64,000 nt of DNA from Paenibacillus crassostreae (GCF_001857945.1 NZ_CP017770.1:744001-808000); one strand, 5' to 3'. Counted from the first letter of the stretch, positions 53,474 through 63,210 are shown. The notes: generated by a model from the letters alone, not told the origin. Made by a program: numbers and translations.

Positions 53474-54655
53474 TCAATCTACAAAAAACATTTTAGCTGT
53501 TGTACGTTTGAACATAGTCCACCACCCAGCCTTGCCTACACTAGCTGGTGATTTCAATTCAAATCTCTTAATTACCTGATCACCTTGATAAACAACTAGC
53601 TGTCCAAGAACTTGCCCCTCTTCAATCGGAGCTTTTAATTGAGGTTCAATTTGCAATTCATGTCTAATATCTGAACTCTTCCCAATTTTCTTCATAAGCA
53701 CACTATAAGGTTGTCCAGCAATCAATTGGAGTTCTTTACTCTTACCTTTGTTGATCTCGACATTTCCAATCACATCGCCCGTCTTATAAATCGTATGCTT
53801 CGTGTATTGTGCGAACATATAATCGAACATCGTTGATACTTCACTATTACGAGTCTTTGTATTAGGCTCGCCCATGACTACAGAGATCGCCCTAAGCCCA
53901 TCGCGTACCGCCGTTGCGGACAAACAAAATTTAGCTTCTGATGTATAACCCGTCTTCAAGCCATCTGCGCCATCATAGAATCTGACTAATTTATTCGTAT
54001 TCACTAACCAGAACGGTTTGTCTGAATCTTTACGTAAATGATCCTGATACGCCCCAGTATATTTTGTAATTTCTGAATGTTTAAGCAACTCTCGGCTTAT
54101 GACTGCAATATCATGGGCTGATGAATAATGATTCTTAGCTGGCAGTCCGTTACAATTAACGAAATGAGTATCCTTGAGTCCAAGTTTAGTCACACGTTCA
54201 TTCATCATATCTACAAAGGCTTCCTCGGTACCCGCAATCTTCTCAGCTATAGCAACTGATGCATCATTACCCGATGCCATGGATATCCCTTTCAACATCT
54301 CATCCACCGTCATTTCCTCACCTGGTTCAAGGAAAATCTGTGATCCACCCATGGAAGCAGCATATTCACTCGTCCGAACTTTGTCCGTAAGCTTCAGTTG
54401 TCCCGCGTCAATAGCTTCCATCGTTAACAGTAATGTCATGACCTTCGTTATACTCGCTGGTGGTAGCTTAGCATGACTATTCTTCTCGTAAATAATGGTA
54501 CCTGTATCTGCATCCATCAATACAGCTGAAATCGCATTAGCTGCCAGGTCTTGACTAGCAGTCTTTTTCTCCTCAGAGGCTGCGTAAATGTTCGTTGGAT
54601 TACATAGAGCAATAAGACATAACACCGTAAGTCCTATTCGTAGCCATTTTTTCAA
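53474..54655 (-). CDS. dacF: D-alanyl-D-alanine carboxypeptidase DacF
   Basis: A 393-residue carboxypeptidase with signal peptide and motifs SITK (near residue 67), SGN (near 127) and KTGYTSE (near 235). It acts on cortex peptidoglycan. The TTG at 54655 follows GGAGGGG and gives the length of the Bacillus protein. It precedes spoIIA as in Bacillus subtilis. A sigma-F-like promoter lies about 100 bases upstream. Confidence 0.93.
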   Translation of the reverse strand: MKKWLRIGLTVLCLIALCNPTNIYAASEEKKTASQDLAANAISAVLMDADTGTIIYEKNSHAKLPPASITKVMTLLLTMEAIDAGQLKLTDKVRTSEYAASMGGSQIFLEPGEEMTVDEMLKGISMASGNDASVAIAEKIAGTEEAFVDMMNERVTKLGLKDTHFVNCNGLPAKNHYSSAHDIAVISRELLKHSEITKYTGAYQDHLRKDSDKPFWLVNTNKLVRFYDGADGLKTGYTSEAKFCLSATAVRDGLRAISVVMGEPNTKTRNSEVSTMFDYMFAQYTKHTIYKTGDVIGNVEINKGKSKELQLIAGQPYSVLMKKIGKSSDIRHELQIEPQLKAPIEEGQVLGQLVVYQGDQVIKRFELKSPASVGKAGWWTMFKRTTAKMFFVD

Positions 54656-54747
54656 AATTAGTCCCCTCCAGACTTGTGATTGGTTATTGAAATGTAATAG
54701 GCCATTGTTACAATGCACCTTTCTTTCAGTGTCGTCAGGTTAAGTGA

Positions 54748-54778
54748 AATATATTCCAATGGGGACTAATTTTGATAC
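54748..54778 (-). promoter_or_regulatory. Candidate sigma-F promoter of dacF
   Basis: On the minus strand GTATC and GGAATATATT are separated by 16 bases, resembling the forespore sigma-F consensus. Only a moderate match. Confidence 0.35.
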
Positions 54779-54841
54779 GAAAACTTTTCTGATTACAAAA
54801 AAACTTTACACTGCCATTTAATTCACGTTCATATCAATGTG

Positions 54842-54873
54842 AAAAAGCCAAAGGAAGATTCCTTTGGCTTTTT
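54842..54873 (-). terminator. Intrinsic terminator after pdp
   Basis: AAAAAGCCAAAGGAA and TTCCTTTGGCTTTTT are perfect 15-base arms around two bases. Confidence 0.85.
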
Positions 54874-54891
54874 CACTCTACCTAATTCACT

Positions 54892-56223
54892 TTAGAAACG
54901 TTGTACGCCCTCACGGGTTACAAGGGCGTAGATCAGAGGTGGAATCTGAACCTCATTCTTGGAAATCTGATAGGATTCCAACACTTTTTCCTTAATCTCT
55001 TCTAACTTGATTTCATCCTCTAAATTCACGTGAAGCACGGCTAGCGTATCACCTGGCTGTACCGGATCACCAATCTTCTTAGATAATCGGATTCCAACAG
55101 CTAAATCTATAATTGAATCCTTCGTTTCACGCCCCGCTCCAAGTAGCATGGCTGCAATCCCTATGGACTCTGCTTGAATGGCAGCTACATAACCTGCTTT
55201 AACAGCTTTCACTTCAATGGTTCGTTTTGCCGTTGGAAGGGTATCTGGATGATCAATCTGACTTACGTCGCCATTCTGCGATCGAACCAACTGTCGCAAT
55301 TTCTCCATGGCTGAACCATCTTCTAAATGCCCTTTAAGAATCTTACGAGCTTCCTGTTCATCCTTCGCTTTCCCTCCCAGCACTAACATTTGAGAACCGA
55401 GGATAAGACAGACTTCTTGAAGATCTTCTGGACCTTTCCCATTCAGTACTTCAATAGCTTCCTTTACCTCAAGTGCATTCCCAATACCGAGTCCAAGAGG
55501 TTGGTCCATATCACTGATGACCGCAATCGTCTGTCTCCCAACATGACTGCCGATATCTACCATCGCCTGTGCTAATGCAATCGAATCATCCAGTGTTTTC
55601 ATGAAAGCACCACTACCTGTTTTCACATCCAGAACAATTGCATCGGCTCCAGCAGCAATTTTTTTACTCATTACAGAACTTGCAATGAGAGGAATAGAAT
55701 CAACGGTTGCTGTGACGTCACGAAGTCCATATAACTTCTTATCTGCAGGAGTAATATTTCCACTCTGTCCAATAACAGCAGTACCAACTTCATTGACTTG
55801 TTTGAAGAACTGCTCAGCCTCCAGTTCAACAGAGAATCCAGATATCGATTCAAGCTTATCTAAAGTTCCACCCGTATGGCCAAGTCCTCTGCCTGACATT
55901 TTCGCAACAGGTACGCCCGCAGCCGCTACCAAAGGTGCTAACACAATGGTCGTCTTGTCCCCTACGCCCCCCGTAGAGTGTTTGTCGACCTTGATTCCAG
56001 CAATAGGGCTTAAATCTACTTGGTCACCTGATTGAGCCATTTCTAACGTTAAATCACCTGTTTCACGCGCGGTCATTCCTTTGAAATACACAGCCATCGC
56101 CCAAGCTGACATTTGATAATCGGGAATATCCCCATTCACATAACCCTTTACCAGAAATGCAATTTCTTCACTGCTCAACTCATGACCGTCTCTTTTGTGT
56201 TGAATAATATCTACTGCTCTCAT
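54892..56223 (-). CDS. pdp: Pyrimidine-nucleoside phosphorylase
   Basis: A 443-residue enzyme: [20 protein letters not shown] near residue 82 is the phosphate-binding signature of the thymidine/pyrimidine phosphorylase family. It splits uridine, deoxyuridine or thymidine. The ATG at 56223 follows AAGGGG. Adjacent to deoB-punA in a nucleoside-salvage cluster, as in Bacillus subtilis. Confidence 0.95.
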   Translation of the reverse strand: MRAVDIIQHKRDGHELSSEEIAFLVKGYVNGDIPDYQMSAWAMAVYFKGMTARETGDLTLEMAQSGDQVDLSPIAGIKVDKHSTGGVGDKTTIVLAPLVAAAGVPVAKMSGRGLGHTGGTLDKLESISGFSVELEAEQFFKQVNEVGTAVIGQSGNITPADKKLYGLRDVTATVDSIPLIASSVMSKKIAAGADAIVLDVKTGSGAFMKTLDDSIALAQAMVDIGSHVGRQTIAVISDMDQPLGLGIGNALEVKEAIEVLNGKGPEDLQEVCLILGSQMLVLGGKAKDEQEARKILKGHLEDGSAMEKLRQLVRSQNGDVSQIDHPDTLPTAKRTIEVKAVKAGYVAAIQAESIGIAAMLLGAGRETKDSIIDLAVGIRLSKKIGDPVQPGDTLAVLHVNLEDEIKLEEIKEKVLESYQISKNEVQIPPLIYALVTREGVQRF

Positions 56224-56280
56224 TTTGCAGCCCCTTCCATAAGCCAATCCTACTTTAGACGATTGCCTTCCAAATTCAAA

Positions 56281-58320
56281 TTACATTTGTGGAATAAGAT
56301 CTACAACCAAACCTAAGAACTTTTCGCGAACAAGTTCAGCCGTTTCCATAACTTCATCATGTGACAAAGGCTGATCAAGAATTCCTGAAGCCATATTCGT
56401 AATGCATGTAATACCTAACACTTCAATTCCTGCATGTCGAGCTACGATAACCTCAGATACTGTGGACATCCCAACGGCATCAGCACCTAATACACGTAAC
56501 ATTACAATTTCAGCTGGTGTTTCATAGGTAGGACCTAGAAGTCCGGCATATACACCTTTCTTCAATTTAAAACCTCTTGCTTTAGCTGTATTTTTTGCTA
56601 TTTTACGTAGACGTAAGCTGTAAGCTTCAGACATATCCGGGAAACGTACTCCTAGAGCTGCATCGTTCGGTCCAATTAAAGGATTCGTACCCGTCAGATT
56701 CAAATGATCCGTAATGAGCATAAGATCACTTGGTTCAAATTCTGTATTCACTCCACCAGCCGCATTCGTTACTAGTAAGCTCGATACGCCTAACTCTTTC
56801 ATCACGCGCACAGGAAATGCAGTAACTTCCGGTCCATATCCTTCATACATATGAAAGCGACCTTTCATCATTACAACTGGACGGCCCTTGATCGTTCCCA
56901 ACAATAGTTCACCTTCATGACCTTCCACTGTCGAAACAGGGAAATGTGGGATCTCTTCATATGGAATCGAGACACCATCTTCGATTAGATCCGCTAATAC
57001 ACCTAATCCCGAACCTAGAATAAGGCCTACTTCAGGTTGTACACTACTCTTACTGGAAATATATGCTGCAGCTTCTTGGATCATTTCACGTTTGGAATAC
57101 GCCATCTTATTATCCCCCTTTTGTTCTCCTAATAACTCTTGTAGAAAGCTTGTCCCATATTTGGGTGCTTGTGCACCGAAATTATCCGCAATTGTTGCTC
57201 CTACGTCCGAGAAGGTCCCACGAATACCTAGACTGGTTGGCTCACTAAAACGAGGACTAAACACAAGTAAAGGCACAAATTCCCGGGTATGGTCTGTTCC
57301 ACTATGAATTGGGTCATTTCCATGATCCGCTGATATAATGAGTAGATCATCTTCACCTAACTTCGAGATAAGATCTGGAAGGGCTTGATCGAATACTTCC
57401 AATGCCCTACCATATCCTTCAGGATCGCGGCGATGACCGTATAATGAATCAAAATCAACAAGGTTGGTAAACAGAAACCCATTGAAATCTTTAGATAATT
57501 GGTCAATCGTCACTTGAATACCATGTTCATTACTCTTGGTTGGATAAGATTCTGTAATACCTTCACCTGTGAAAATATCATGTATCTTCCCTACCGAAAT
57601 AACATCTTTACCTATAGCCTGCACAGCATTCATGATCGTATCTTCTGGAGGCTTCACCGCATAATCATGACGATTCGATGTTCGTGTAAAGTTGCCAGGT
57701 TCACCAACATAAGGACGTGCAATCACTCTACCTACAGAGAACTCAGGTACCATTGTTAGTCTGCGGGCAATTTCACAACCTTTATATAACTCATCTAGTG
57801 GAATAACATCTTCATGTGCAGCGATCTGGAATACACTATCTGCCGATGTATAGACGATCCAAGCACCGGTCTTCATCTGCTCCTCACCATACTCCACTAG
57901 AATATCCGTACCTGAAGCTGGTTTGTTACCAATTACTTTACGTCCTGTTTCTTCCTCGAATTTCTTGATTAGTTCTTCTGGGAAACCATCAGGGTACGTA
58001 TTAAATGGAATATCAATCTTCAGCCCCATAAGTTCCCAATGTCCTGTCATCGTATCCTTTCCGACAGATACTTCCCGCATCTTTCCATAATATGCTGTTG
58101 GTTTAGCAACCGGGCTAAGAGGTGGTATCGATGCGATATTACCTAGTCCCATTTGCTGTAGGTTAGGTAGCTTAATATCCTTGACTTTTTCCAAAATATG
58201 TCCAAGAGTATGAGCTCCACTATCTCCAAATTCACTAGCATCTGGTGCTTCACCAATTCCCACACTATCTAGAACGATGAAACAAACTCTTTTAAAACCA
58301 TTATTTTTTGAATTAGTCAT
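56281..58320 (-). CDS. Fused phosphopentomutase (DeoB) - purine-nucleoside phosphorylase (PunA)
   Basis: One 679-residue frame. Residues 1-about 400 are Deo[18 protein letters not shown] at the N-terminus, metal site [11 protein letters not shown] near residue 95, and [22 protein letters not shown] and ADHGNDP stretches. After the junction [16 protein letters not shown], residues 406-679 are a complete [39 protein letters not shown] and the [10 protein letters not shown]-terminal segment. The DeoB stop is missing. AAGGGGGATAATAAGATGG at the junction still carries the usual PNP ribosome-binding site and start (ATG at 57105). One extra G in the run of five would restore TAATAA as the DeoB stop. 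Both enzymes act in sequence on ribose-1-phosphate, so a fusion would be functional; free PNP may also be made. Confidence 0.88.
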   Translation of the reverse strand: MTNSKNNGFKRVCFIVLDSVGIGEAPDASEFGDSGAHTLGHILEKVKDIKLPNLQQMGLGNIASIPPLSPVAKPTAYYGKMREVSVGKDTMTGHWELMGLKIDIPFNTYPDGFPEELIKKFEEETGRKVIGNKPASGTDILVEYGEEQMKTGAWIVYTSADSVFQIAAHEDVIPLDELYKGCEIARRLTMVPEFSVGRVIARPYVGEPGNFTRTSNRHDYAVKPPEDTIMNAVQAIGKDVISVGKIHDIFTGEGITESYPTKSNEHGIQVTIDQLSKDFNGFLFTNLVDFDSLYGHRRDPEGYGRALEVFDQALPDLISKLGEDDLLIISADHGNDPIHSGTDHTREFVPLLVFSPRFSEPTSLGIRGTFSDVGATIADNFGAQAPKYGTSFLQELLGEQKGDNKMAYSKREMIQEAAAYISSKSSVQPEVGLILGSGLGVLADLIEDGVSIPYEEIPHFPVSTVEGHEGELLLGTIKGRPVVMMKGRFHMYEGYGPEVTAFPVRVMKELGVSSLLVTNAAGGVNTEFEPSDLMLITDHLNLTGTNPLIGPNDAALGVRFPDMSEAYSLRLRKIAKNTAKARGFKLKKGVYAGLLGPTYETPAEIVMLRVLGADAVGMSTVSEVIVARHAGIEVLGITCITNMASGILDQPLSHDEVMETAELVREKFLGLVVDLIPQM

Positions 58321-58355
58321 GCAAATCACTCCTTCATTATTATCTATTACTCAAC

Positions 58356-59252
58356 CTACTTAGACGATCTAGGATGGTGATCATCGTATTGTTCCTTCAT
58401 ATTCTTCCTAAGCATTGAACTATATACTTGTGTTGTAGAGATATCAGCATGTCCAAGCATTTCTTGAACAGATCTAAGATCCGCTCCGTTATCTAATAAG
58501 TGTGTCGCAAAAGAATGCCTTAACGTATGCGGGGTTATCTCCTTGTGAATCTCTGTTTCTTTCGCGTATTTCTTAAGCATTTTCCAGAACCCTTGACGAG
58601 TAAGACGACTTCCTAAATTGTTGAGAAAAAGTGCCTGTTCTTCTTTATTCCCCTTCAATAGCTTGTCTCGGTGATCCTTTATATAAACATCCACATAATT
58701 AGCAGATACTCTGTTCATAGGCAGAATTCTCTCTTTACCCGATGCACCAATACAATGCAAATATCGAAGATCCGTGTGAATGTTCTGGATATCTAATGAT
58801 ACGATTTCTGAGACCTTCATACCCGTCGCATAGAGAAGTTCAAGCATGGCTTTATCACGAATCCCTTGAGGCCCTGAAGACGCTGGAGCGGATAACAATT
58901 GATCCACTTCTTCTACAGTTAATACACGGGGTACCTTCTTCACAATCTTGGGTGTTTCCATATGAATTGAAGGGTCTTGATCAATCGTTGACTCTTTTAA
59001 TAAGTATTGAAAAAAAGAGCGAATAGAAACCGTCTTGCGGGTCACAGTAGCATCAGCACGACCTTCTTGCTTCATTTTTCCTAAGAATAAAAGAATGTGA
59101 CTTCTATTGATTTCTCGAAGAAAGTGAATTCCTCTACTCTCAACAAACTCCAGAAATTGAGTTAAGTCTCGCTCATAGCTTTGCAGTGTATTCAGAGAGA
59201 GCCCCTTTTCTTCATCCATATATCGTATAAAGGATGCCAAATGTTGTTTCAT
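58356..59252 (-). CDS. xerD: Tyrosine recombinase, XerD-like with altered active site
   Basis: A 298-residue tyrosine recombinase in the XerD position next to deoB. N-terminal SAM-like domain, then LPRVLT-type linker (VPRVLTVEEVDQLL) and catalytic domain. H-x-x-R (HTLRH near residue 240), LGHADISTTQVYS with Tyr are present. The catalytic Arg I, normally in ATGxRVSE, reads ATGMKVSE (residue about 147, Arg to Lys). The beta-hairpin Lys (usually GKGxKER) reads GASGKER. Chromosome dimer resolution is the family role; whether this copy cleaves DNA is in doubt. Confidence 0.85.
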   Translation of the reverse strand: MKQHLASFIRYMDEEKGLSLNTLQSYERDLTQFLEFVESRGIHFLREINRSHILLFLGKMKQEGRADATVTRKTVSIRSFFQYLLKESTIDQDPSIHMETPKIVKKVPRVLTVEEVDQLLSAPASSGPQGIRDKAMLELLYATGMKVSEIVSLDIQNIHTDLRYLHCIGASGKERILPMNRVSANYVDVYIKDHRDKLLKGNKEEQALFLNNLGSRLTRQGFWKMLKKYAKETEIHKEITPHTLRHSFATHLLDNGADLRSVQEMLGHADISTTQVYSSMLRKNMKEQYDDHHPRSSK

Positions 59253-59366
59253 AGGCCGTTATGCTCCTTTTGGTAGACATTGCACAAAGCTCAGACGATA
59301 GTTAAGCTTCATAATTATTATATTTGTATTTTCGACAAAGTTCTTCATTTTCCTGCATTATATCGT

Positions 59367-59603
59367 TTATTCTCCATACCAATAAAAGACTCGGAGTCTC
59401 TCACCCATACTCAATTCTCCATCTGTGTCTCCTGCTTTCAGCTGAAATGCTTTTATTGCATATCCTTTTGGAGTTGAATACGGATCTACTGGATTTATCC
59501 AATCCCCTAATACATTTAATATGCAGAATAATAAATAAGCTAAAGCTAAAAAGATAACCACAAATCGAATACTATTTAACCATTTACGTAAAGATATAAC
59601 CAT
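59367..59603 (-). CDS. YqzK-like small membrane protein (DUF4227)
   Basis: A 78-residue protein with one transmembrane helix near residues 12-31 and an extracytoplasmic C-terminus. GGAGGGG precedes the ATG at 59603. Position between fur and xerD equals yqzK in Bacillus subtilis. Confidence 0.72.
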   Translation of the reverse strand: MVISLRKWLNSIRFVVIFLALAYLLFCILNVLGDWINPVDPYSTPKGYAIKAFQLKAGDTDGELSMGERLRVFYWYGE

Positions 59604-59718
59604 AGAACCCCTCCTCATTACCATGAACATATGATGAATTGTCCACATTTATGATGTTGAGATGAATTCTATAGTCACTATGCAATAATCCTATGTAGAG
59701 CAATTAGTATACAGCAAA

Positions 59719-59755
59719 AAGCTCCCTCTTAACAAATTTTCTGCTAGGGGAGCTT
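59719..59755 (-). terminator. Intrinsic terminator after fur
   Basis: AAGCTCCC and GGGGAGCTT arms around a loop, then TTTTTGCTG on the minus strand. Confidence 0.75.
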
Positions 59756-59797
59756 GGTTCTATCCTTATATCTATTCATATGTTTACAACTGCGTAT

Positions 59798-60262
59798 TTA
59801 AGAGTTTTTATTATTTTCTGAGTTCTTCTCATTACAGCGACTACAAATACCATGGAAATCAAGTCGATGATCCGTCACAGTAAAATTAAACTCCCGATCT
59901 AGACGTTCTTCCAATGCGCCCAACCAATCTTCGCGAATCTCGTCCATTCGACCACATTGAATACAAATGAGATGATGATGATGATGTTTCGCTGTATCCG
60001 TACGCAAGTCATATCGAGCAACACCGTCACCGAAATTTATCTTCTCCACGACATGCAATTCACTCAATAGTTCAAGTGTACGATATACTGTGGCCAAGCC
60101 AATCTCAGGAGCTATTTCCTTCACAAGCATAAATACATCTTCCGCACTGAGATGGTCTTCTTCATTCTCTAACAATATTCTGACGGTGGCTTCCCGCTGG
60201 GGTGTCAGCTTATAGCCCTGGGATTGTAATTGTTGTTTGATTTTATCGATCCGAGCCTGCAT
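59798..60262 (-). CDS. fur: Ferric uptake regulator Fur
   Basis: A 154-residue Fur with N-terminal winged helix (ATVYRTLELLSEL near residue 57), a histidine cluster HHHHHLICIQCGRMDE near residue 92 with CxxC, and a second CxxC near the C-terminus (CSRCNE). It represses iron-uptake genes. Its location beside yqzK and spoIIM matches Bacillus subtilis fur rather than the other family paralogues. Confidence 0.93.
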   Translation of the reverse strand: MQARIDKIKQQLQSQGYKLTPQREATVRILLENEEDHLSAEDVFMLVKEIAPEIGLATVYRTLELLSELHVVEKINFGDGVARYDLRTDTAKHHHHHLICIQCGRMDEIREDWLGALEERLDREFNFTVTDHRLDFHGICSRCNEKNSENNKNS

Positions 60263-60344
60263 GCTCTCCCCCCTAGGAAATACTGCCTTATTTAATCACT
60301 TCCTTCATTATAGGGTGAGAATATAAATAAAGTCAAACGCATTT

Positions 60345-60998
60345 CTAATATACAAAACTGATTGTTTCTGGATTTACTAACAACGGTGTCACCCAACTCA
60401 TCATCACCGGAGTGACCCAAGTTTCAAATGATGCAATACCAAGCATGAGCAATCCCATCACCATGGTGACCATGACATAATTTATGAATGGGCGTGTGAA
60501 ATTCCCTTGACGATTCATTAACATTCTATTCTTTATTATATATAAAGAGAATGAAATCGCAGCGACACTACACAGTACAAGGACTGGTATGACTAGTAAA
60601 TTGTGAGGCGCAACAGAAACTAACGCAAAAAGTAAGCCTTCCCACGAAAATTGACCAACTAAATATCCCACCGTGAAACCAATCAATACTCCTTTGAGAA
60701 AATCCAGTATTAATATACCTGGTAAGCCAATAACGGATAAACCACAAATCCAAATCAAACCTATCCATTTCAAATGCAATATCGCAATGCTCCAAAAAGT
60801 AGCTTCATTAGAACCCACATTCCCTTGGCTTAGTGTTACAAAATAATCACCTAGATAGGTTGCTAAATCTTGCTGCTGCTCTAAAGAAAGTGCATTCACC
60901 ATTAATGCACCAAATACGACACCGACGAGAAATAATACAGCTACAAAAATATACAGCATTATTTGCTCTCTAAAGGAATTTCGAATAGACTGCATCAT
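60345..60998 (-). CDS. spoIIM: Stage II sporulation protein M
   Basis: A 217-residue protein with about five membrane helices. With SpoIID and SpoIIP it drives engulfment by peptidoglycan dissolution in the mother cell. The start at 60998 follows GAAGGGAGA. A hairpin overlaps this RBS and a sigma-E-like promoter lies just upstream. Neighbours (fur, yqxK, nudF) match Bacillus subtilis. Confidence 0.93.
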   Translation of the reverse strand: MMQSIRNSFREQIMLYIFVAVLFLVGVVFGALMVNALSLEQQQDLATYLGDYFVTLSQGNVGSNEATFWSIAILHLKWIGLIWICGLSVIGLPGILILDFLKGVLIGFTVGYLVGQFSWEGLLFALVSVAPHNLLVIPVLVLCSVAAISFSLYIIKNRMLMNRQGNFTRPFINYVMVTMVMGLLMLGIASFETWVTPVMMSWVTPLLVNPETISFVY

Positions 60999-60999
60999 A

Positions 61000-61050
61000 C
61001 AAGAGTCTCCCTTCATCTCACATACTTCTAAGTTATGAGAGACTCTTGCA
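61000..61050 (-). promoter_or_regulatory. Hairpin over the spoIIM ribosome-binding site
   Basis: CAAGAGTCTC (upstream) and GAGACTCTTG (immediately before the ATG) can pair across about 30 bases. The second arm touches the Shine-Dalgarno AAGGGAGA. Confidence 0.55.
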
Positions 61051-61058
61051 AACTATGA
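61030..61058 (-). promoter_or_regulatory. Candidate sigma-E promoter of spoIIM
   Basis: On the minus strand TCATAGT and CATAACTT are separated by 14 bases, similar to the sigma-E consensus. The left arm of the RBS hairpin lies in the spacer, so a transcript from here would lack it. Confidence 0.45.
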
Positions 61059-61068
61059 CTTGTCCATA

Positions 61069-62280
61069 TTAAGGGCTGATTACTTTACCATAAACACCTC
61101 CACCGCCTGATGACAGTTGAAGACTTCCGTTTCGAGCTTTAACAATCTGTTGCGCCATGACCGGGCCTACAATAGAGGCAATTGCCTCTTCTTCTACTTG
61201 ATGCAGAATATTCATTTCCGTTCCAAATGCTTGGAGCAGAGAATTTAATTTAGCTTTGCCAAGACCAGGAATGAATTCTAGCGGAACCTGATAATGATAC
61301 GGTGGCCGATGTTCCGGTATGAAAGGTTCCGTTCGGTCAGAAATGTTATTTATTCGATCCAGAACACCCTGTACGATCTTGGTACTTCCACATAAAGGAC
61401 ATTTCAGATCTGATGTGGTATCCTCGTGTTCGTTAATAACCACATTACACTGGCTACAGTATGTGCGGTGATACTTCCCTAGACGAGGATTCAAGCCATA
61501 ATTGGCTATCACACGACGGCCATCTTCTCTGTACAAAGCTTTACGGAATTCAGTAAAGGAAGGGTTAGCCAATCTCATGATATTGTATTCTCGTCCTATT
61601 TTCCCAAGAGAATGTGCATCAGAATTACTTAAGAATGTTAGATCCTCCAACTCACTTAACGTATCCGCCATGATGGAATCCGCACTTAATCCCAACTCAA
61701 TTCCGCTAATTAAGTTTACATCAAGGACATCCTCCATACGGTTCGTCACATGCCCATAGATCCCCTTATGGGGCGTGAATACATGAGCTGGAATTAGTAG
61801 ACCTCCACGTTGTACAATTTCTTCTTGCAATAAACGGACAGGCACATAGATCCGCTGCGTACTTAGATTAATATTGGTCATATGCTGACTCAACCAAACA
61901 CTAAATTGCTGTATCACGGTTAGGTTCGGAAAATATGCTAGTAAATGAGCAGCGCCTTTGTCTGGCTCAAAAAATTCAATCTCGCAACCGAGGAGAATGG
62001 TCGTTCCGCGGTATTCAATCCCACCGCCATCAATCTCGTTCATTTCCCCAGAATACAAACAAGACAGTATGTCATTCTGTACTGAAGGCGAATGACAATC
62101 GATAATACCAATCAATTCAATCCCTTTTCGCTCTGATGCTTCTTTAGCAATATTAGCGAATGTAAGATTGCGACTTCCCGTTATCTTTACAGCTTGACCA
62201 TCAGTTGCTCTACCAATATGAATATGCAAATCAGCATAATAATCATGGAGTATTTCTTGATGCGGATCTACTGGTTTCAT
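61069..62280 (-). CDS. Endonuclease Q-type protein (PHP domain and zinc finger)
   Basis: A 403-residue protein: PHP domain with DLHIHI near residue 17, DCHSP near residue 62 and SDAHSLG near residue 225; then a zinc finger CSQCN...CPLCG near residues 284-308; then a C-terminal helix-hairpin-helix region (IPGLGKAKLNSLLQAFG near residue 350). It corresponds to YqxK of Bacillus subtilis. Archaeal and bacterial EndoQ nicks DNA at deaminated bases. Begins two bases after the nudF stop. Confidence 0.88.
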   Translation of the reverse strand: MKPVDPHQEILHDYYADLHIHIGRATDGQAVKITGSRNLTFANIAKEASERKGIELIGIIDCHSPSVQNDILSCLYSGEMNEIDGGGIEYRGTTILLGCEIEFFEPDKGAAHLLAYFPNLTVIQQFSVWLSQHMTNINLSTQRIYVPVRLLQEEIVQRGGLLIPAHVFTPHKGIYGHVTNRMEDVLDVNLISGIELGLSADSIMADTLSELEDLTFLSNSDAHSLGKIGREYNIMRLANPSFTEFRKALYREDGRRVIANYGLNPRLGKYHRTYCSQCNVVINEHEDTTSDLKCPLCGSTKIVQGVLDRINNISDRTEPFIPEHRPPYHYQVPLEFIPGLGKAKLNSLLQAFGTEMNILHQVEEEAIASIVGPVMAQQIVKARNGSLQLSSGGGGVYGKVISP

Positions 62281-62282
62281 AT

Positions 62283-62861
62283 TCAATCCTCAAACTTTCC
62301 TGTCAAAGTATAAAGATGCCACGCGTAAATAGCCATTATCGTCTTAGCATCACTGATTCTTCCTTCTTTTATATACCGGTAGGCTTCTTCAAGTGTAATT
62401 TCTGACATCTCTAGAAACTCATCTTCATCTGGAGACATTTCACCAATAATCAAATCTTCCGTCACATACATATGTATAATTTCATCGGCGAATCCAGGGG
62501 ATGTATAGAATGATTGTAGAAGCCTGATATCCTTGCACCGATATCCCGTTTCTTCTTCTAGTTCGCGGATTGCAGCTTCTCTCGGATCTTCACCTGGTTC
62601 AAGTTTCCCTGCGGGAATCTCAATTTCACAGCGTCCCATAGGTTGCCGAAATTGATCAACAACGATCATTTTCCCATCATGAAGCGCAAGAACCGCAACC
62701 GCTCCAGGATGCCTTACAACTTCACGCGTGGCTGTATTTCCGTCAGGTAGGCGAACCGTATCAACCTGTAAAGTAATTATTTTTCCTTGAAATATTGGTT
62801 GTGTCGATATAGTTACTTCATCCAATGCAGAAGATGAATGAATAGATTTGTTCTCTTTCAC
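62283..62861 (-). CDS. nudF: ADP-ribose pyrophosphatase
   Basis: A 192-residue Nudix hydrolase with box GKLEPGEDPREAAIRELEEE followed by TGY near residue 85. It hydrolyses ADP-ribose. Start is GTG after AAGGGGGG. First gene of the nudF-yqxK-spoIIM group. Confidence 0.93.
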   Translation of the reverse strand: MKENKSIHSSSALDEVTISTQPIFQGKIITLQVDTVRLPDGNTATREVVRHPGAVAVLALHDGKMIVVDQFRQPMGRCEIEIPAGKLEPGEDPREAAIRELEEETGYRCKDIRLLQSFYTSPGFADEIIHMYVTEDLIIGEMSPDEDEFLEMSEITLEEAYRYIKEGRISDAKTIMAIYAWHLYTLTGKFED

Positions 62862-62888
62862 AAAAATCCCCCCTTAATTTATAGATAA

Positions 62889-62917
62889 GCATATTAAGAC
62901 AAGCTAGATCATATGGT
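62889..62917 (+). promoter_or_regulatory. Candidate sigma-E promoter of mciZ
   Basis: GCATATT is followed after 14 bases by CATATGGT, close to the sigma-E consensus. Its position 39 bases before the mciZ start fits. Confidence 0.55.
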
Positions 62918-62955
62918 GTTATTATAACAAACTCCATTTGAAAGTAGGAATATCT

Positions 62956-63093
62956 ATGAAAAGCTATTCTAAAAGCGATTCCATCCATATCGTAGGACAA
63001 GCCTGGCAGGCAAAATATCTGCTTAAACAATGGCAGCATCAATGGGGACCAAACACCACCATTAAGGAAATGCTGCAAAAAATGAATGCTTAG
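62956..63093 (+). CDS. mciZ: Z-ring formation inhibitor MciZ-like peptide
   Basis: A 45-residue peptide beginning MKSYSKSDSIHIVGQAWQAK. The IHIVGQAWQAKYLLKQW stretch resembles the conserved VVLVGKAWEIRAKLKEY region of Bacillus subtilis MciZ, which caps FtsZ in the mother cell during sporulation. It lies divergently from nudF, as in Bacillus. AGTAGGA precedes the ATG. Too short for usual ORF calling; the sigma-E-like promoter and synteny support it. Confidence 0.68.
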   Translation: MKSYSKSDSIHIVGQAWQAKYLLKQWQHQWGPNTTIKEMLQKMNA

Positions 63094-63137
63094 AAATATC
63101 TACATAGTTTGTTCATTTTTTCATTAAAATAAATAAC

Positions 63138-63183
63138 AAAAAGCAATCCAAAAACTAGGAAAGTTAGTTTTAGATTGCTTTTT
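63138..63183 (+). terminator. Bidirectional intrinsic terminator
   Basis: AAAAAGCAATC and GATTGCTTTTT arms with an inner AAAACT/AGTTTT pair. Serves mciZ and the converging peptidase gene. Confidence 0.8.
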
Positions 63184-63210
63184 GATGTTCAATTACTATT
63201 CTTCATTACA

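Noticed and set aside
55601..56035. 144-codon plus-strand frame
   Set aside because: Antisense to pdp; composition reflects codon shadow.
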